A stretch of DNA of 17,824 nucleotides from Oscillospiraceae bacterium (GTDB lineage Bacteria; Bacillota; Clostridia; Oscillospirales; Ruminococcaceae): the NCBI GenBank assembly GCA_016303235.1, contig JAEDMB010000029.1, positions 1 to 17,824 of the forward strand, given 5' to 3'. Position 1 is the stretch's first letter, and every line of letters begins with the position of its first letter. The translations under genes were made by a program, and so were the position numbers. Positions 1 to 5,574 of this stretch are shown in pieces. The notes below the pieces were generated by a model. The model worked only from the letters and a program-made list of their open reading frames with translations. It ran no database searches and had not been told where the DNA came from.

Positions 1-2
1 GA

Positions 3-242
3 ATTACAGCGATACATCCAAATTCAATTCTTCCTAAAAAACGCAGTAAAAACAAACCTTTGTCAAAAGAAGAAAAAATTAATAATCGTCTTATTTCAAA
101 AAAGAGAATTTATGTGGAGCATGTTATCTGCTTTGTAAAGCGTTTCCGTATTCTTTCTGAAAAATATAGAAATCGCAGAAAGCGTTTTGCCCTTCGTTTT
201 TCTTTGATTGCAGGTATCTGTAATTTTGATATGTCCTCTTAA
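3..242 (+). CDS. IS5-type (DDE_4) transposase, C-terminal part, cut by window edge
   Basis: An open frame enters from the left edge and ends at TAA 240-242, giving about 79 residues. It reads LPKKRSKNKPLSKEEK, then RIYVEHVICFVKRF, then RILSEKYRNRRKRFALRF and LIAGICNF. The EH of VEHV, the YRNRRKRF stretch and the closing LIAGICNF are the usual C-terminal signature of IS5-superfamily DDE_4 transposases, covering the last catalytic Glu region. The N-terminal part with the first two Asp residues lies outside the window, so I cannot tell whether the gene is intact. It is followed at once by degraded mobile-element sequence. Family recognition is from memory of conserved motifs, not a search. Confidence 0.75.
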   Translation: MTAIHPNSILPKKRSKNKPLSKEEKINNRLISKKRIYVEHVICFVKRFRILSEKYRNRRKRFALRFSLIAGICNFDMSS

Positions 243-290
243 TTTCGCAAGAGGTCTACTATGTTTTCCAGCAACCTTAGCATTCTGTTC

Positions 291-303
291 TAAAATAGGA
301 TAG
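291..303 (+). repeat. 13-bp direct repeat TAAAATAGGATAG, copy 1
   Basis: The same 13 bases occur again at 1242-1254. This copy ends exactly where the relaxase reading frame on the minus strand stops making sense, so it marks an insertion junction. The longer match is GTTYTAAAATAGGATAG followed by Y and then TA. It is probably the terminal repeat of an IS630-type element, whose family targets TA; that identification is an inference. Confidence 0.5.
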
Positions 304-416
304 TTATGATTGTGGACGTGTTCGTGGTCGATATGGGTGGCAAGAATATACTGATAATCATTGCCGAAAAGTTTCTGACATAGTTCCATTCCGATACGCT
401 GAGCCTGTTCGGTTGC
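303..416 (-). pseudogene. Relaxase (mobilisation nuclease) internal fragment
   Basis: The minus strand reads EQAQRIGMELCQKLFGNDY, then QYILATHIDHEHVHNH. The histidine triad in HIDHEHVHNH is the metal-binding part of the relaxase active site (three-H or HUH motif) in MobA/MobL-type relaxases of Firmicutes integrative and mobilisable elements. The frame keeps its similarity only from about 416 down to 306. Beyond the last His the family normally continues with hydrophobic residues and Asn, but here it runs into the TAAAATAGGATAG junction. Upstream it is cut at the leader of the divergent serine recombinase. It has no start codon of its own and cannot make a working nuclease. It shows that a conjugative or mobilisable element once occupied the site. 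Confidence 0.65.
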
Positions 417-438
417 GAATACAATCGGAGGTCGAACA

Positions 439-986
439 ATGAAAAAATCGAATAAAAAAACAAGAATTACGGCGATTTATGTACGCCGTTCCGTGAGCGA
501 CAAGGACAAGTGCAACAACTCGCTTTCAATCAATGCTCAGAAAGAAGAATGTGTAACGTCGGCGAAAATTCCGCTTACAGAATTTACTGTGATGACGGAA
601 AATCAGGAAAAGATATTCAGCACCGCCCTGCGTTTCAGGAAATGATGCAGGACGCTCGTGACGGAATAATTTCTCGCATTGTTGTGAAAAAATATGACCG
701 CTTTTCTCGTAACATGAGGGAGTATCTGAATATTACTGACGAACTCGACAGACTTGGCGTATCGGTGTACTCGCTTTCTGAGCCGTTCAGCACGGAGACA
801 AAAGAGAGGCGTATGATGCGTAACAATCTGCTGAATTTTGCGGAATTTGAGCGTGAAACAATCGCCGCAAGAGTTGCTGATGCGTTCCAGACAAAAGCTC
901 GTGAAACAGGATTTTATCAGGGAGGCAAAGTGCAGTTTGGATATACTCCAGAACGTCGTACAATCAACGCTTTACGTCCGTGCTGA
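439..986 (+). pseudogene. Large serine recombinase, frameshifted and truncated
   Basis: It starts at ATG 439 with a strong ribosome site (GGAGG at 427-431). Frame one gives an N-terminal resolvase domain: AIYVRRSVSDKDK, with the nucleophile Ser in RRS, then NSLSINAQKEEC. Near 555-565 the frame shifts by one base. It continues as VGENSAYRIYCDDGKSGKD, then RIVVKKYDRFSRNMREYLN, FAEFERETIAAR and ending in GYTPERRTIN. These are the conserved blocks of the Tn-encoded serine recombinases of gut Firmicutes. Homology stops near 965 and a stop follows at 986. The recombinase domain, zinc ribbon and coiled coil (normally about 300 further residues) are missing. The protein is therefore doubly inactivated. 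A third-frame tail continuing to 1056 (YAYFSAKGCMCPCPKCSLK) is not recognisable as recombinase. Confidence 0.75.
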
Positions 987-1051
987 CAAGGAAGTCTATG
1001 CTTATTTTTCGGCAAAAGGATGTATGTGTCCCTGTCCGAAATGTTCGTTGA

Positions 1052-1249
1052 AATAATCCGTTTTCATCTGCATATCTTCAGCATAGAAAATTGATTTTTC
1101 TTCCTCCCTACTCTCCTGAACTTAATCCCATTGAAAAATATTGGTTTTTATTAAAACACAGAATAAAAGCTTTTTTACGTATCAACATTTCTTTAGATGA
1201 TGCTATTCACCATGTTTTTCAGTATTCTGAATATTTTGTTTTAAAATAG
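1052..1249 (+). pseudogene. IS630-type transposase C-terminal remnant
   Basis: One open frame without a start codon reads AYLQHRKLIFLPPYSPELNP followed by IEKYWFLLKHRIKAF, and ends at TAG 1247-1249. LPPYSPELNPIE is the hallmark of the DDE_3 catalytic domain of IS630/Tc1-mariner transposases, where the Glu of NPIE is the last acidic catalytic residue. Only about 65 of roughly 300 or more residues remain. The frame closes inside the TAAAATAGGATAG repeat, as expected if that repeat is the element's terminal sequence. The left side abuts the broken serine recombinase. Confidence 0.75.
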
Positions 1250-1254
1250 GATAG
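1242..1254 (+). repeat. 13-bp direct repeat TAAAATAGGATAG, copy 2
   Basis: This is identical to 291-303. It overlaps the stop codon of the IS630-type remnant and is followed by C then TA. Immediately after it the sequence becomes a different transposase (IS5/DDE_1 type), so the repeat sits on a junction here as well. Confidence 0.5.
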
Positions 1255-1257
1255 CTA

Positions 1258-1410
1258 TATGACAAAGAATTTTACAAACGTAGAAATGAAACATAAAGAT
1301 TTTTCCTTAGAATTAAGCGTTTCAGAAAAGTTTTTACTCGTTATGATAAACCTGATATTATTTATCTTGCTGTCGTTACTCTTTCCATTATTTTTGATGC
1401 TATCCTTTAA
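1258..1410 (+). pseudogene. IS5-type (DDE_1) transposase C-terminal remnant with in-frame stop
   Basis: One frame reads YDKEFYKRRNET, then a TAA at 1294-1296, then RFFLRIKRFRKVFTRYDKPD and IIYLAVVTLSIIFDAIL, ending at TAA 1408-1410. The pattern of an acidic residue before RFF, then RLK-x-FR-x-V-x-TRYDK and a hydrophobic end is the C-terminus of IS4/IS5-superfamily transposases with a DDE_1 domain. The frame is the same on both sides of the TAA, so a single nonsense change (the family usually has a VERF-like sequence there) broke it. It is distinct from the DDE_4 protein at the left edge. Confidence 0.65.
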
Positions 1411-1416
1411 TGTTAA

Positions 1417-1500
1417 CATGCTCTAGCTCTCAGGGGTAATTTTTCTGATTATCCTTCTCAATCCGAAGCTGATATGGCTTTCTGTTCAATGCTTGCATTC
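1417..1500 (+). pseudogene. Primase-like protein fragment
   Basis: A short frame reads LRGNFSDYPSQSEADMAFC then SMLAF, after which the similarity ends. SGYxSQSEADMAxCxxLAFW is the conserved block in phage and plasmid primase-polymerase proteins of integrative elements in Firmicutes. The usual continuation (FW followed by a Gly-rich stretch) is lost near 1500, and a stop lies upstream at 1414. At about 28 residues the fragment is small, but the motif is specific. It fits the relaxase and recombinase pieces as debris of one integrated element. The 32 bases from 1501 to the end of the GH20 gene contain nothing I recognise, including no convincing terminator. Confidence 0.5.
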
Positions 1501-1531
1501 CTCATAACAATCATCTTAAAAGGATTTTTGC

Positions 1532-2554
1532 TCATTTATGATTTTTGAATTTGTTTTTTATGACCATAGCATCATACATTTTTGTAACAGAATTGAAAAT
1601 GTCTTTTGTGTCAGAGTGTGCAGGTTCTTCTGCCCAGATACATATCATTGAACCGATTATATTTTCAATACTTTCGCATTTGTCATAGAAAAACTTATTC
1701 CAGATTGAAATATCCCAGCTTTCACTGATTAAATCAGCCTTATACTTAATCTGGTCAATGTGACAGTCGTAGAAATAGAGATAATTACAGTTGGCATTGA
1801 TAACTCTGAACCCGTATTTTTGTAAATCGGGAACAGAAGCATAAACAGTATTATATTTTTTGTCTTCAGGCAGAATCCAGTATGTTATTTCTATACTGTT
1901 ATCAATACTGCCTATGTTATCTCTTGTAACAGTATCATTCCAGATTCTTACAACAAAGCATTTTTTACGGATATATGAAGCAATTTCGTTTAAAAATTCA
2001 ATTTTTCTTTGACCTGTAACAAGGCTGTATTCGTCATAGCCGATGTGAAAATACTTGATATAGCTGAACTGTTCTGTGTATTCGTCAATAAGAGAATAAA
2101 TGAACTTTTTGCCTGCTTTATTATTTATATCAATCTGTCCGAAAACATTTCCTTTATCGGTTTTAATATCAGCACCGATTTCGTTAAGAAATTCATCACC
2201 GAACTTATATGCTGAAAGTTCAAAAAAGCCGTTCATATGAGCAGGCAAATCTATTTCCACAACAAACTCGACGTTTTTGATGACCGCATAGCAGAAAAGT
2301 TCTCTTATCTGAGCAAAACTGAAAAATCTTTTGCCGTTTTCAGGATTTATATAATAGCCTTCGTGCTTTTGGGAATACTTAACGATTTGTCCAAGAAGAT
2401 TGCACTCGACTGCAACATTTTCATTATCAGACAGATGAAGATGAATGAAAGAATTTTCAAATTCTGACAGATAATCTATGTAATTAATTATATCATTAAA
2501 TGTATAATTCTTTCTTGCACAATCAATCATTATGCCGTTTGATAGTTTTTTCAT
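1532..2554 (-). CDS. GH20 beta-N-acetylhexosaminidase-like enzyme (cytoplasmic type)
   Basis: This 340-residue protein is a single GH20 TIM-barrel domain with no signal peptide, membrane segment or accessory domain. Family blocks appear in order: GIMIDCARKNY (residues 7-17), FIHLHLSDNENVAVE (36-50), VEIDLPAHMNGF (99-110), then FHIGYDEY (169-176) with the catalytic pair Asp174-Glu175, and ICIWAEE near residue 308. GH20 enzymes remove terminal beta-linked GlcNAc or GalNAc by substrate-assisted catalysis, where the Asp orients the acetamido group and the Glu is the acid/base. The usual HxGGDE motif is HIGYDE here. I start at the ATG at 2554 rather than the in-frame ATG at 2566, because GGAG at 2561-2564 sits six bases before it and the 2566 ATG overlaps that site. 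The start overlaps the stop of a broken upstream frame by ATGA, so it was probably translationally coupled. The IS110 insertion now separates it from that gene. Substrate is unknown. Confidence 0.8.
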   Translation of the reverse strand: MKKLSNGIMIDCARKNYTFNDIINYIDYLSEFENSFIHLHLSDNENVAVECNLLGQIVKYSQKHEGYYINPENGKRFFSFAQIRELFCYAVIKNVEFVVEIDLPAHMNGFFELSAYKFGDEFLNEIGADIKTDKGNVFGQIDINNKAGKKFIYSLIDEYTEQFSYIKYFHIGYDEYSLVTGQRKIEFLNEIASYIRKKCFVVRIWNDTVTRDNIGSIDNSIEITYWILPEDKKYNTVYASVPDLQKYGFRVINANCNYLYFYDCHIDQIKYKADLISESWDISIWNKFFYDKCESIENIIGSMICIWAEEPAHSDTKDIFNSVTKMYDAMVIKNKFKNHK

Positions 2555-2634
2555 AATAATCTCCATTCTGCCGCTGTGGCGTCAGCACAAATAGGAATGA
2601 AAGAAACTGACAGCGGCGATTTTATCAAAAATGT
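2551..2634 (-). pseudogene. C-terminal remnant of the gene upstream of GH20
   Basis: On the minus strand an open frame runs into a TGA at 2551-2553, which overlaps the GH20 ATG as ATGA. The last residues read KSPLSVSFIPICADATAAEW then RLL. The frame stays open to about 2664 but enters IS110 left-end sequence, so the true boundary lies somewhere around 2620-2640. No family is recognisable from so little. The ATGA overlap and protein-like composition are what suggest a real former gene. A partner remnant on the far side of the IS is at 4268-4414. Confidence 0.4.
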
Positions 2635-2642
2635 GATATAAT
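2634..2642 (+). promoter_or_regulatory. Extended -10 promoter element in the IS110 left end
   Basis: TGATATAAT is an extended -10 (TGnTATAAT) with a perfect TATAAT hexamer at 2637-2642. No good -35 lies at the right distance in the integrated form. Initiation near 2649 would start the candidate bridge RNA. In IS110 elements the circular form can bring a -35 from the right end next to the left-end -10; TTGCAA at 4259-4264 is a possible donor, which is speculative. Confidence 0.5.
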
Positions 2643-2649
2643 TACTGTA

Positions 2650-2830
2650 TGAGGGAAAGGCAAACTACAACGCACGGTAGGAGGAGTCGTAGACTTGCTA
2701 TACGCATTCAGACAGTATAATAATCAGTGTTGGAATCATCTTTTCAAGCACAAATAAGTGGCGCTTTCAGCCCGTACGCTAAGAATTGTTTTAGCACCTG
2801 TTAAATTGTGTGATGATTCAGTCCCTGCCT
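2650..2830 (+). ncRNA. Candidate IS110 bridge RNA
   Basis: This non-coding left end has ordered complementary arms. A hairpin TATAC/GTATA (2699-2703 with 2715-2719) has an 11-base loop. A perfect 8-bp helix GAATCATC/GATGATTC (2733-2740 with 2812-2819) encloses CACAA/TTGTG (2749-2753 with 2806-2810) and an inner hairpin GCTAA/TTAGC (2778-2782 with 2791-2795). It follows an extended -10 and stops shortly before the transposase start, giving about 180 bases, close to the length known for the IS621 bridge RNA. In this family the RNA carries loops that pair with target and donor DNA and guide the recombinase. The pairings were read by eye. I could not assign the guide bases because the exact IS ends are unresolved. 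Confidence 0.5.
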
Positions 2831-2861
2831 TCCTATATCTTTTTCATCGGAAGGTGATCCA

Positions 2862-4106
2862 TTGAAAGTTGTTTATCCAATATGCTGTGGTATTGACGTC
2901 CACAAAAGTTTTCTGGTAGGAACTATCATTTCTACCACAGATGGTGTTCAGCCGCATTACCAGAAGAAACGTTTCTCTACTTACAATCATGACTTGCATC
3001 GCTTCTGTGATTGGCTCCATGCAAACAATTGCCTTGATGTCTGTATGGAATCCACTGGAAAGTACTGGGTTCCTGTGTTCAATATCCTTGAGGAACGCGG
3101 TATCCGCACAACAATTGCCAATCCCAAATGGGTGAAAGCTGTCAAAGGCAACAAAGACGATACCAAAGATTCCAAATGGATCGGTGATTTGTTTCGTCTG
3201 GGACTTGTTCCCGGAAGCTTTATTCCGCCAAAGGAAATTCGCATTCTCCGGGAATTCACTCGCTATCGTTACAAACTGGTCTGTATGAAAAGCAGTGAGA
3301 AGAATCGTTTTCAGAATGCTTTTACTGTTTGCAATGTTGCTCTTGATTCTGTTGTTTCCGATATGTTCGGAAAATCCGCTTCAGCGATTACCGACTATCT
3401 GATTTCTGATGAAGCCTTCAATCCGGAACATTGTGTTTCTCTTTTACAGCGTTCTCTGAAAAAGAAATCCGATTCCGTGCTTGAGTCTATTGAAGGGTAT
3501 TCTATCACTTATGAACAAAAGCTTCGTATGCGGATCGTCCATTCTCACCTGGATTACATCAGCAAGTTAATTGCAAAAGTGGATGATGCTATTCATTCCA
3601 TGGTTGAAAAACACGAAGGTCTGATATCGCTTTTGTGTACCATTCCCGGAATTGACCGCAATTGTGCCATTACAATCATCTCTGAAATTGGTACAGATAT
3701 GTCTCAGTTTGGTTCCTCAAAACGATTATGCTGCTGGGCGGGATTAACACCCGGCAACAATGAATCTGCCGGAAAAAAGAAGTCTGTTCGGATCACACGT
3801 GCCGGAGTCTACCTCAAACCTGCATTAGTGCAAGCTGCACATGCAGCCGTGAAATCCAAAGAATCTTCCTATTACCGTTTGAAATACGAGAACATTTCCA
3901 GACGCAGAGGTAAGAAACGGGCAATCATCGCCATTGCAAGAATGATTCTCACTGCGATCTATTCCATGATGTCTGCTGGTGAAGTCTGGAATCCTACCGA
4001 CCTTATGAAAGTGGATATGCCGGAATCTCTCAAGGAAAAAACGATTTCCAAAGCGATTAAACAAGCCACTAAGTTTCTTCAAAATCAAGGGTTGACTGTT
4101 TTGTAG
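2862..4106 (+). CDS. IS110-family transposase (DEDD recombinase)
   Basis: The protein has 414 residues and appears intact. The N-terminal RuvC-like DEDD domain shows GIDVHK with Asp12, MESTGKYW with Glu63, and KDDTKDSKW with Asp100 and Asp103. The C-terminal Transposase_20 domain shows LLCTIPGIDRNCA, then CCWAGLTPGNNESAGKKKS, where Ser302 is the expected nucleophile. A coiled linker lies between the domains. The enzyme excises and inserts the element as an RNA-guided recombinase working with the bridge RNA from its own left end. The start is TTG at 2862 with AAGGTG about five bases upstream; no in-frame ATG gives the GIDVHK motif. It is transcribed against the flanking minus-strand genes. Intact motifs suggest the element is recent or still active. 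Confidence 0.92.
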   Translation: MKVVYPICCGIDVHKSFLVGTIISTTDGVQPHYQKKRFSTYNHDLHRFCDWLHANNCLDVCMESTGKYWVPVFNILEERGIRTTIANPKWVKAVKGNKDDTKDSKWIGDLFRLGLVPGSFIPPKEIRILREFTRYRYKLVCMKSSEKNRFQNAFTVCNVALDSVVSDMFGKSASAITDYLISDEAFNPEHCVSLLQRSLKKKSDSVLESIEGYSITYEQKLRMRIVHSHLDYISKLIAKVDDAIHSMVEKHEGLISLLCTIPGIDRNCAITIISEIGTDMSQFGSSKRLCCWAGLTPGNNESAGKKKSVRITRAGVYLKPALVQAAHAAVKSKESSYYRLKYENISRRRGKKRAIIAIARMILTAIYSMMSAGEVWNPTDLMKVDMPESLKEKTISKAIKQATKFLQNQGLTVL

Positions 4107-4267
4107 CACTGTTTTTCTTTGTGCTTTCAGGCTCTGCAAAAAAAATGAAACTTGCAGGGTCTTGTTGTCGTGCCTTTTTGGCGGTGCATTGATTGTTTCT
4201 TTCACGCTAAATCTCCTTATCTTGTGATAAGATTATTATACCACAAAAAAACAATTCTTGCAAATAT

Positions 4268-4414
4268 TTAGATGTTACGGAGTAATAGTACATTTTCAGC
4301 GTTTCGGGGAAGCACTGAGAATTTATTCAGGATAATCTCAGTCCCAGAAATTTTTATGCCTGCAATCCGTCCTTCGACAAGAATTGCGGTATCAGGAAAT
4401 AACAGATAAGAAAA
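4268..4414 (-). pseudogene. Coding remnant between glf and IS110
   Basis: The minus strand is open from the glf terminator down to TAA 4268-4270, with no start codon. It reads LLFPDTAILVEGRIAGIKIS, then GTEIILNKFSVLPRNAEN and VLLLRNI. The alternating hydrophobic pattern looks like beta strands, perhaps the C-terminal sandwich of a carbohydrate-active enzyme, but I do not recognise a family. It lies directly on the right side of the IS110, on the same strand as the broken frame at 2551-2634. The simplest reading is that both are pieces of one gene split by the insertion. Other plus-strand frames here are full of stops. Confidence 0.35.
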
Positions 4415-4441
4415 TCCGTCTCCGGATATTCCGGAGACGGA
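4415..4441 (-). terminator. Rho-independent terminator after glf
   Basis: This is a perfect 12-bp stem (TCCGTCTCCGGA with its complement) around a 3-base loop. On the minus strand it is followed by TTTTCTTATC. It begins nine bases after the glf stop codon and closes the polysaccharide operon. The outer stem bases (CCGTCTCC) are shared with the terminator at 17684-17713. Confidence 0.9.
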
Positions 4442-4449
4442 GCTTTAAT

Positions 4450-5574
4450 TTAAGCTGAAATAATTTTTTCGTACATATCAAGAGCTGATGCAATTACAGC
4501 GTCCATATCGTAGTATTTGTATTCTCCCAGACGGCCTCCGAATATTACTTTATCTTCTTTTTCTGAAAGCTTTTTGTAATCCAGATAAAGCTGATTATTT
4601 TTATCATCATTTACGGGATAATAAGGCTCGTCACCGGGTTTCCATTCGGAGGAATATTCACGGCTGATTACAGTTTTCGGGAGGTCGCTGCCGTTTTCGT
4701 CCTTACCAAATTCAAACCATTTATGCTCTATGATTCTTGTCCATGGAGTTTCGGAGTCGGTATAGTTTACAGCGGCATTTCCCTGAAAATTAGGTTTATC
4801 AAGAATTTCATTTTCAAATTTTACTGAGCGGTATTCCAGAGTACCGAGCTTATAGTCGAAATATTCATCAATAGCACCGGTATAAATTATTTTACCGGCG
4901 ATTTTATCAAGTTCTTCCTTGTGTCCGAGGTAATTTGTGCTGAGGCGTACTTCTATACCGTCAAGCATATTCTGAATCATTTTTGTATAGCCTCCGATTG
5001 GAATACCCTGATAAAGAGCGTTGAAGTAATTGTTGTCGAAAGTAAGGCGTACTGGCAGACGTTTTATTATAAATGCCGGTAAATCCCTGCAGTCACGTCC
5101 CCATTGTTTTTCTGTATAGCCTTTTATAAGCTTTTCATAGATATCCCTTCCGACAAGGCTTATAGCCTGTTCCTCAAGATTCCGAGGCTCTCCGGTAATT
5201 TCCTTTTTCTGCTGGTTGATTTTTTCAAGAGCCTCCTGAGGAGTAACAACTCCCCACATCTTGTTGAAGGTATACATATTGAACGGCAGTGAATAAAGCT
5301 CGCCTTTATAGTTGGCAACAGGACTGTTTGTGAATCTGTTGAACTCTGCGAACTGAGTAATATATTGCCATACTTTTTTATTATTGGTATGGAAGATATG
5401 TGCACCATATTTGTGAACATTTATGCCCTCAGTTTTTTCAGTGTAGATATTTCCGGCAATATTTGGTCTTTTGTCTATAACGAGAATATTTTTTCCGGCT
5501 TTGTGAAGTCTTTCGGCTAAAGTTGAACCATAAAGACCTGAGCCGACTATAAGATAATCATATTTCATTTTCAA
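4450..5574 (-). CDS. glf: UDP-galactopyranose mutase
   Basis: The enzyme converts UDP-galactopyranose to UDP-galactofuranose in the cytoplasm, using reduced FAD. The 374 residues match the family's usual 365-390. The FAD-binding motif GSGLYG is at residues 11-16. Further family blocks are NVHKYGAHIFHTNN, FNMYTFNKMWG, GYTEKQWGRD, RLPVRLTFDNNYF, IPIGGYTKM, TPWTRIIEHKWFE and the closing IFGGRLGEYKYYDMD. The TTG start at 5574 overlaps the previous stop as TTGA and has GGAG seven bases upstream. An ATG two codons later is possible but lies 13 bases from that site. It is the last gene of the operon, followed at once by the terminator. With the galactofuranosyltransferase-like gene at 12018-13061 it implies a galactofuranose-containing polymer. 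Confidence 0.95.
   Translation of the reverse strand: MKMKYDYLIVGSGLYGSTLAERLHKAGKNILVIDKRPNIAGNIYTEKTEGINVHKYGAHIFHTNNKKVWQYITQFAEFNRFTNSPVANYKGELYSLPFNMYTFNKMWGVVTPQEALEKINQQKKEITGEPRNLEEQAISLVGRDIYEKLIKGYTEKQWGRDCRDLPAFIIKRLPVRLTFDNNYFNALYQGIPIGGYTKMIQNMLDGIEVRLSTNYLGHKEELDKIAGKIIYTGAIDEYFDYKLGTLEYRSVKFENEILDKPNFQGNAAVNYTDSETPWTRIIEHKWFEFGKDENGSDLPKTVISREYSSEWKPGDEPYYPVNDDKNNQLYLDYKKLSEKEDKVIFGGRLGEYKYYDMDAVIASALDMYEKIISA

Larger units (their letters stand above)
2625..4265 (+). mobile_element. IS110-family insertion sequence (ends approximate)
   Basis: It consists of one intact transposase gene with about 230 bases of non-coding sequence before it and up to about 160 after it. IS110 elements lack long terminal inverted repeats and make no conventional target duplication, and none was seen here, so the ends are estimates from where neighbouring coding remnants stop. 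The right end after the transposase stop carries several small hairpins: AGCAC/GTGCT at 4105-4125, CTCTGCAA/TTGCAGGG at 4132-4159, and CTTATC/GATAAG at 4216-4231. A long left non-coding end matches the IS110 subgroup, whose guide RNA lies upstream of the transposase. Confidence 0.7.

Noticed and set aside
1399..1407. CTATCCT resembling the start of an inverted copy of the 13-bp repeat
   Set aside because: Only seven bases match, and they lie inside the conserved end of the IS5-type remnant (residues DAIL), so it is most likely chance.
2570..2617. 8-bp inverted repeat GCCGCTGT/ACAGCGGC with a 32-base spacer just before the GH20 gene
   Set aside because: It lies inside the coding remnant that overlaps the GH20 start, the loop is long and there is no U-tract. 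I could not support an operator or terminator role.
4107..4262. Small hairpins and an overlapping minus-strand frame in the IS110 right end
   Set aside because: The frame is mostly antisense to the transposase, and the hairpins have short stems and no clear U-tract, so they are described only as part of the element.
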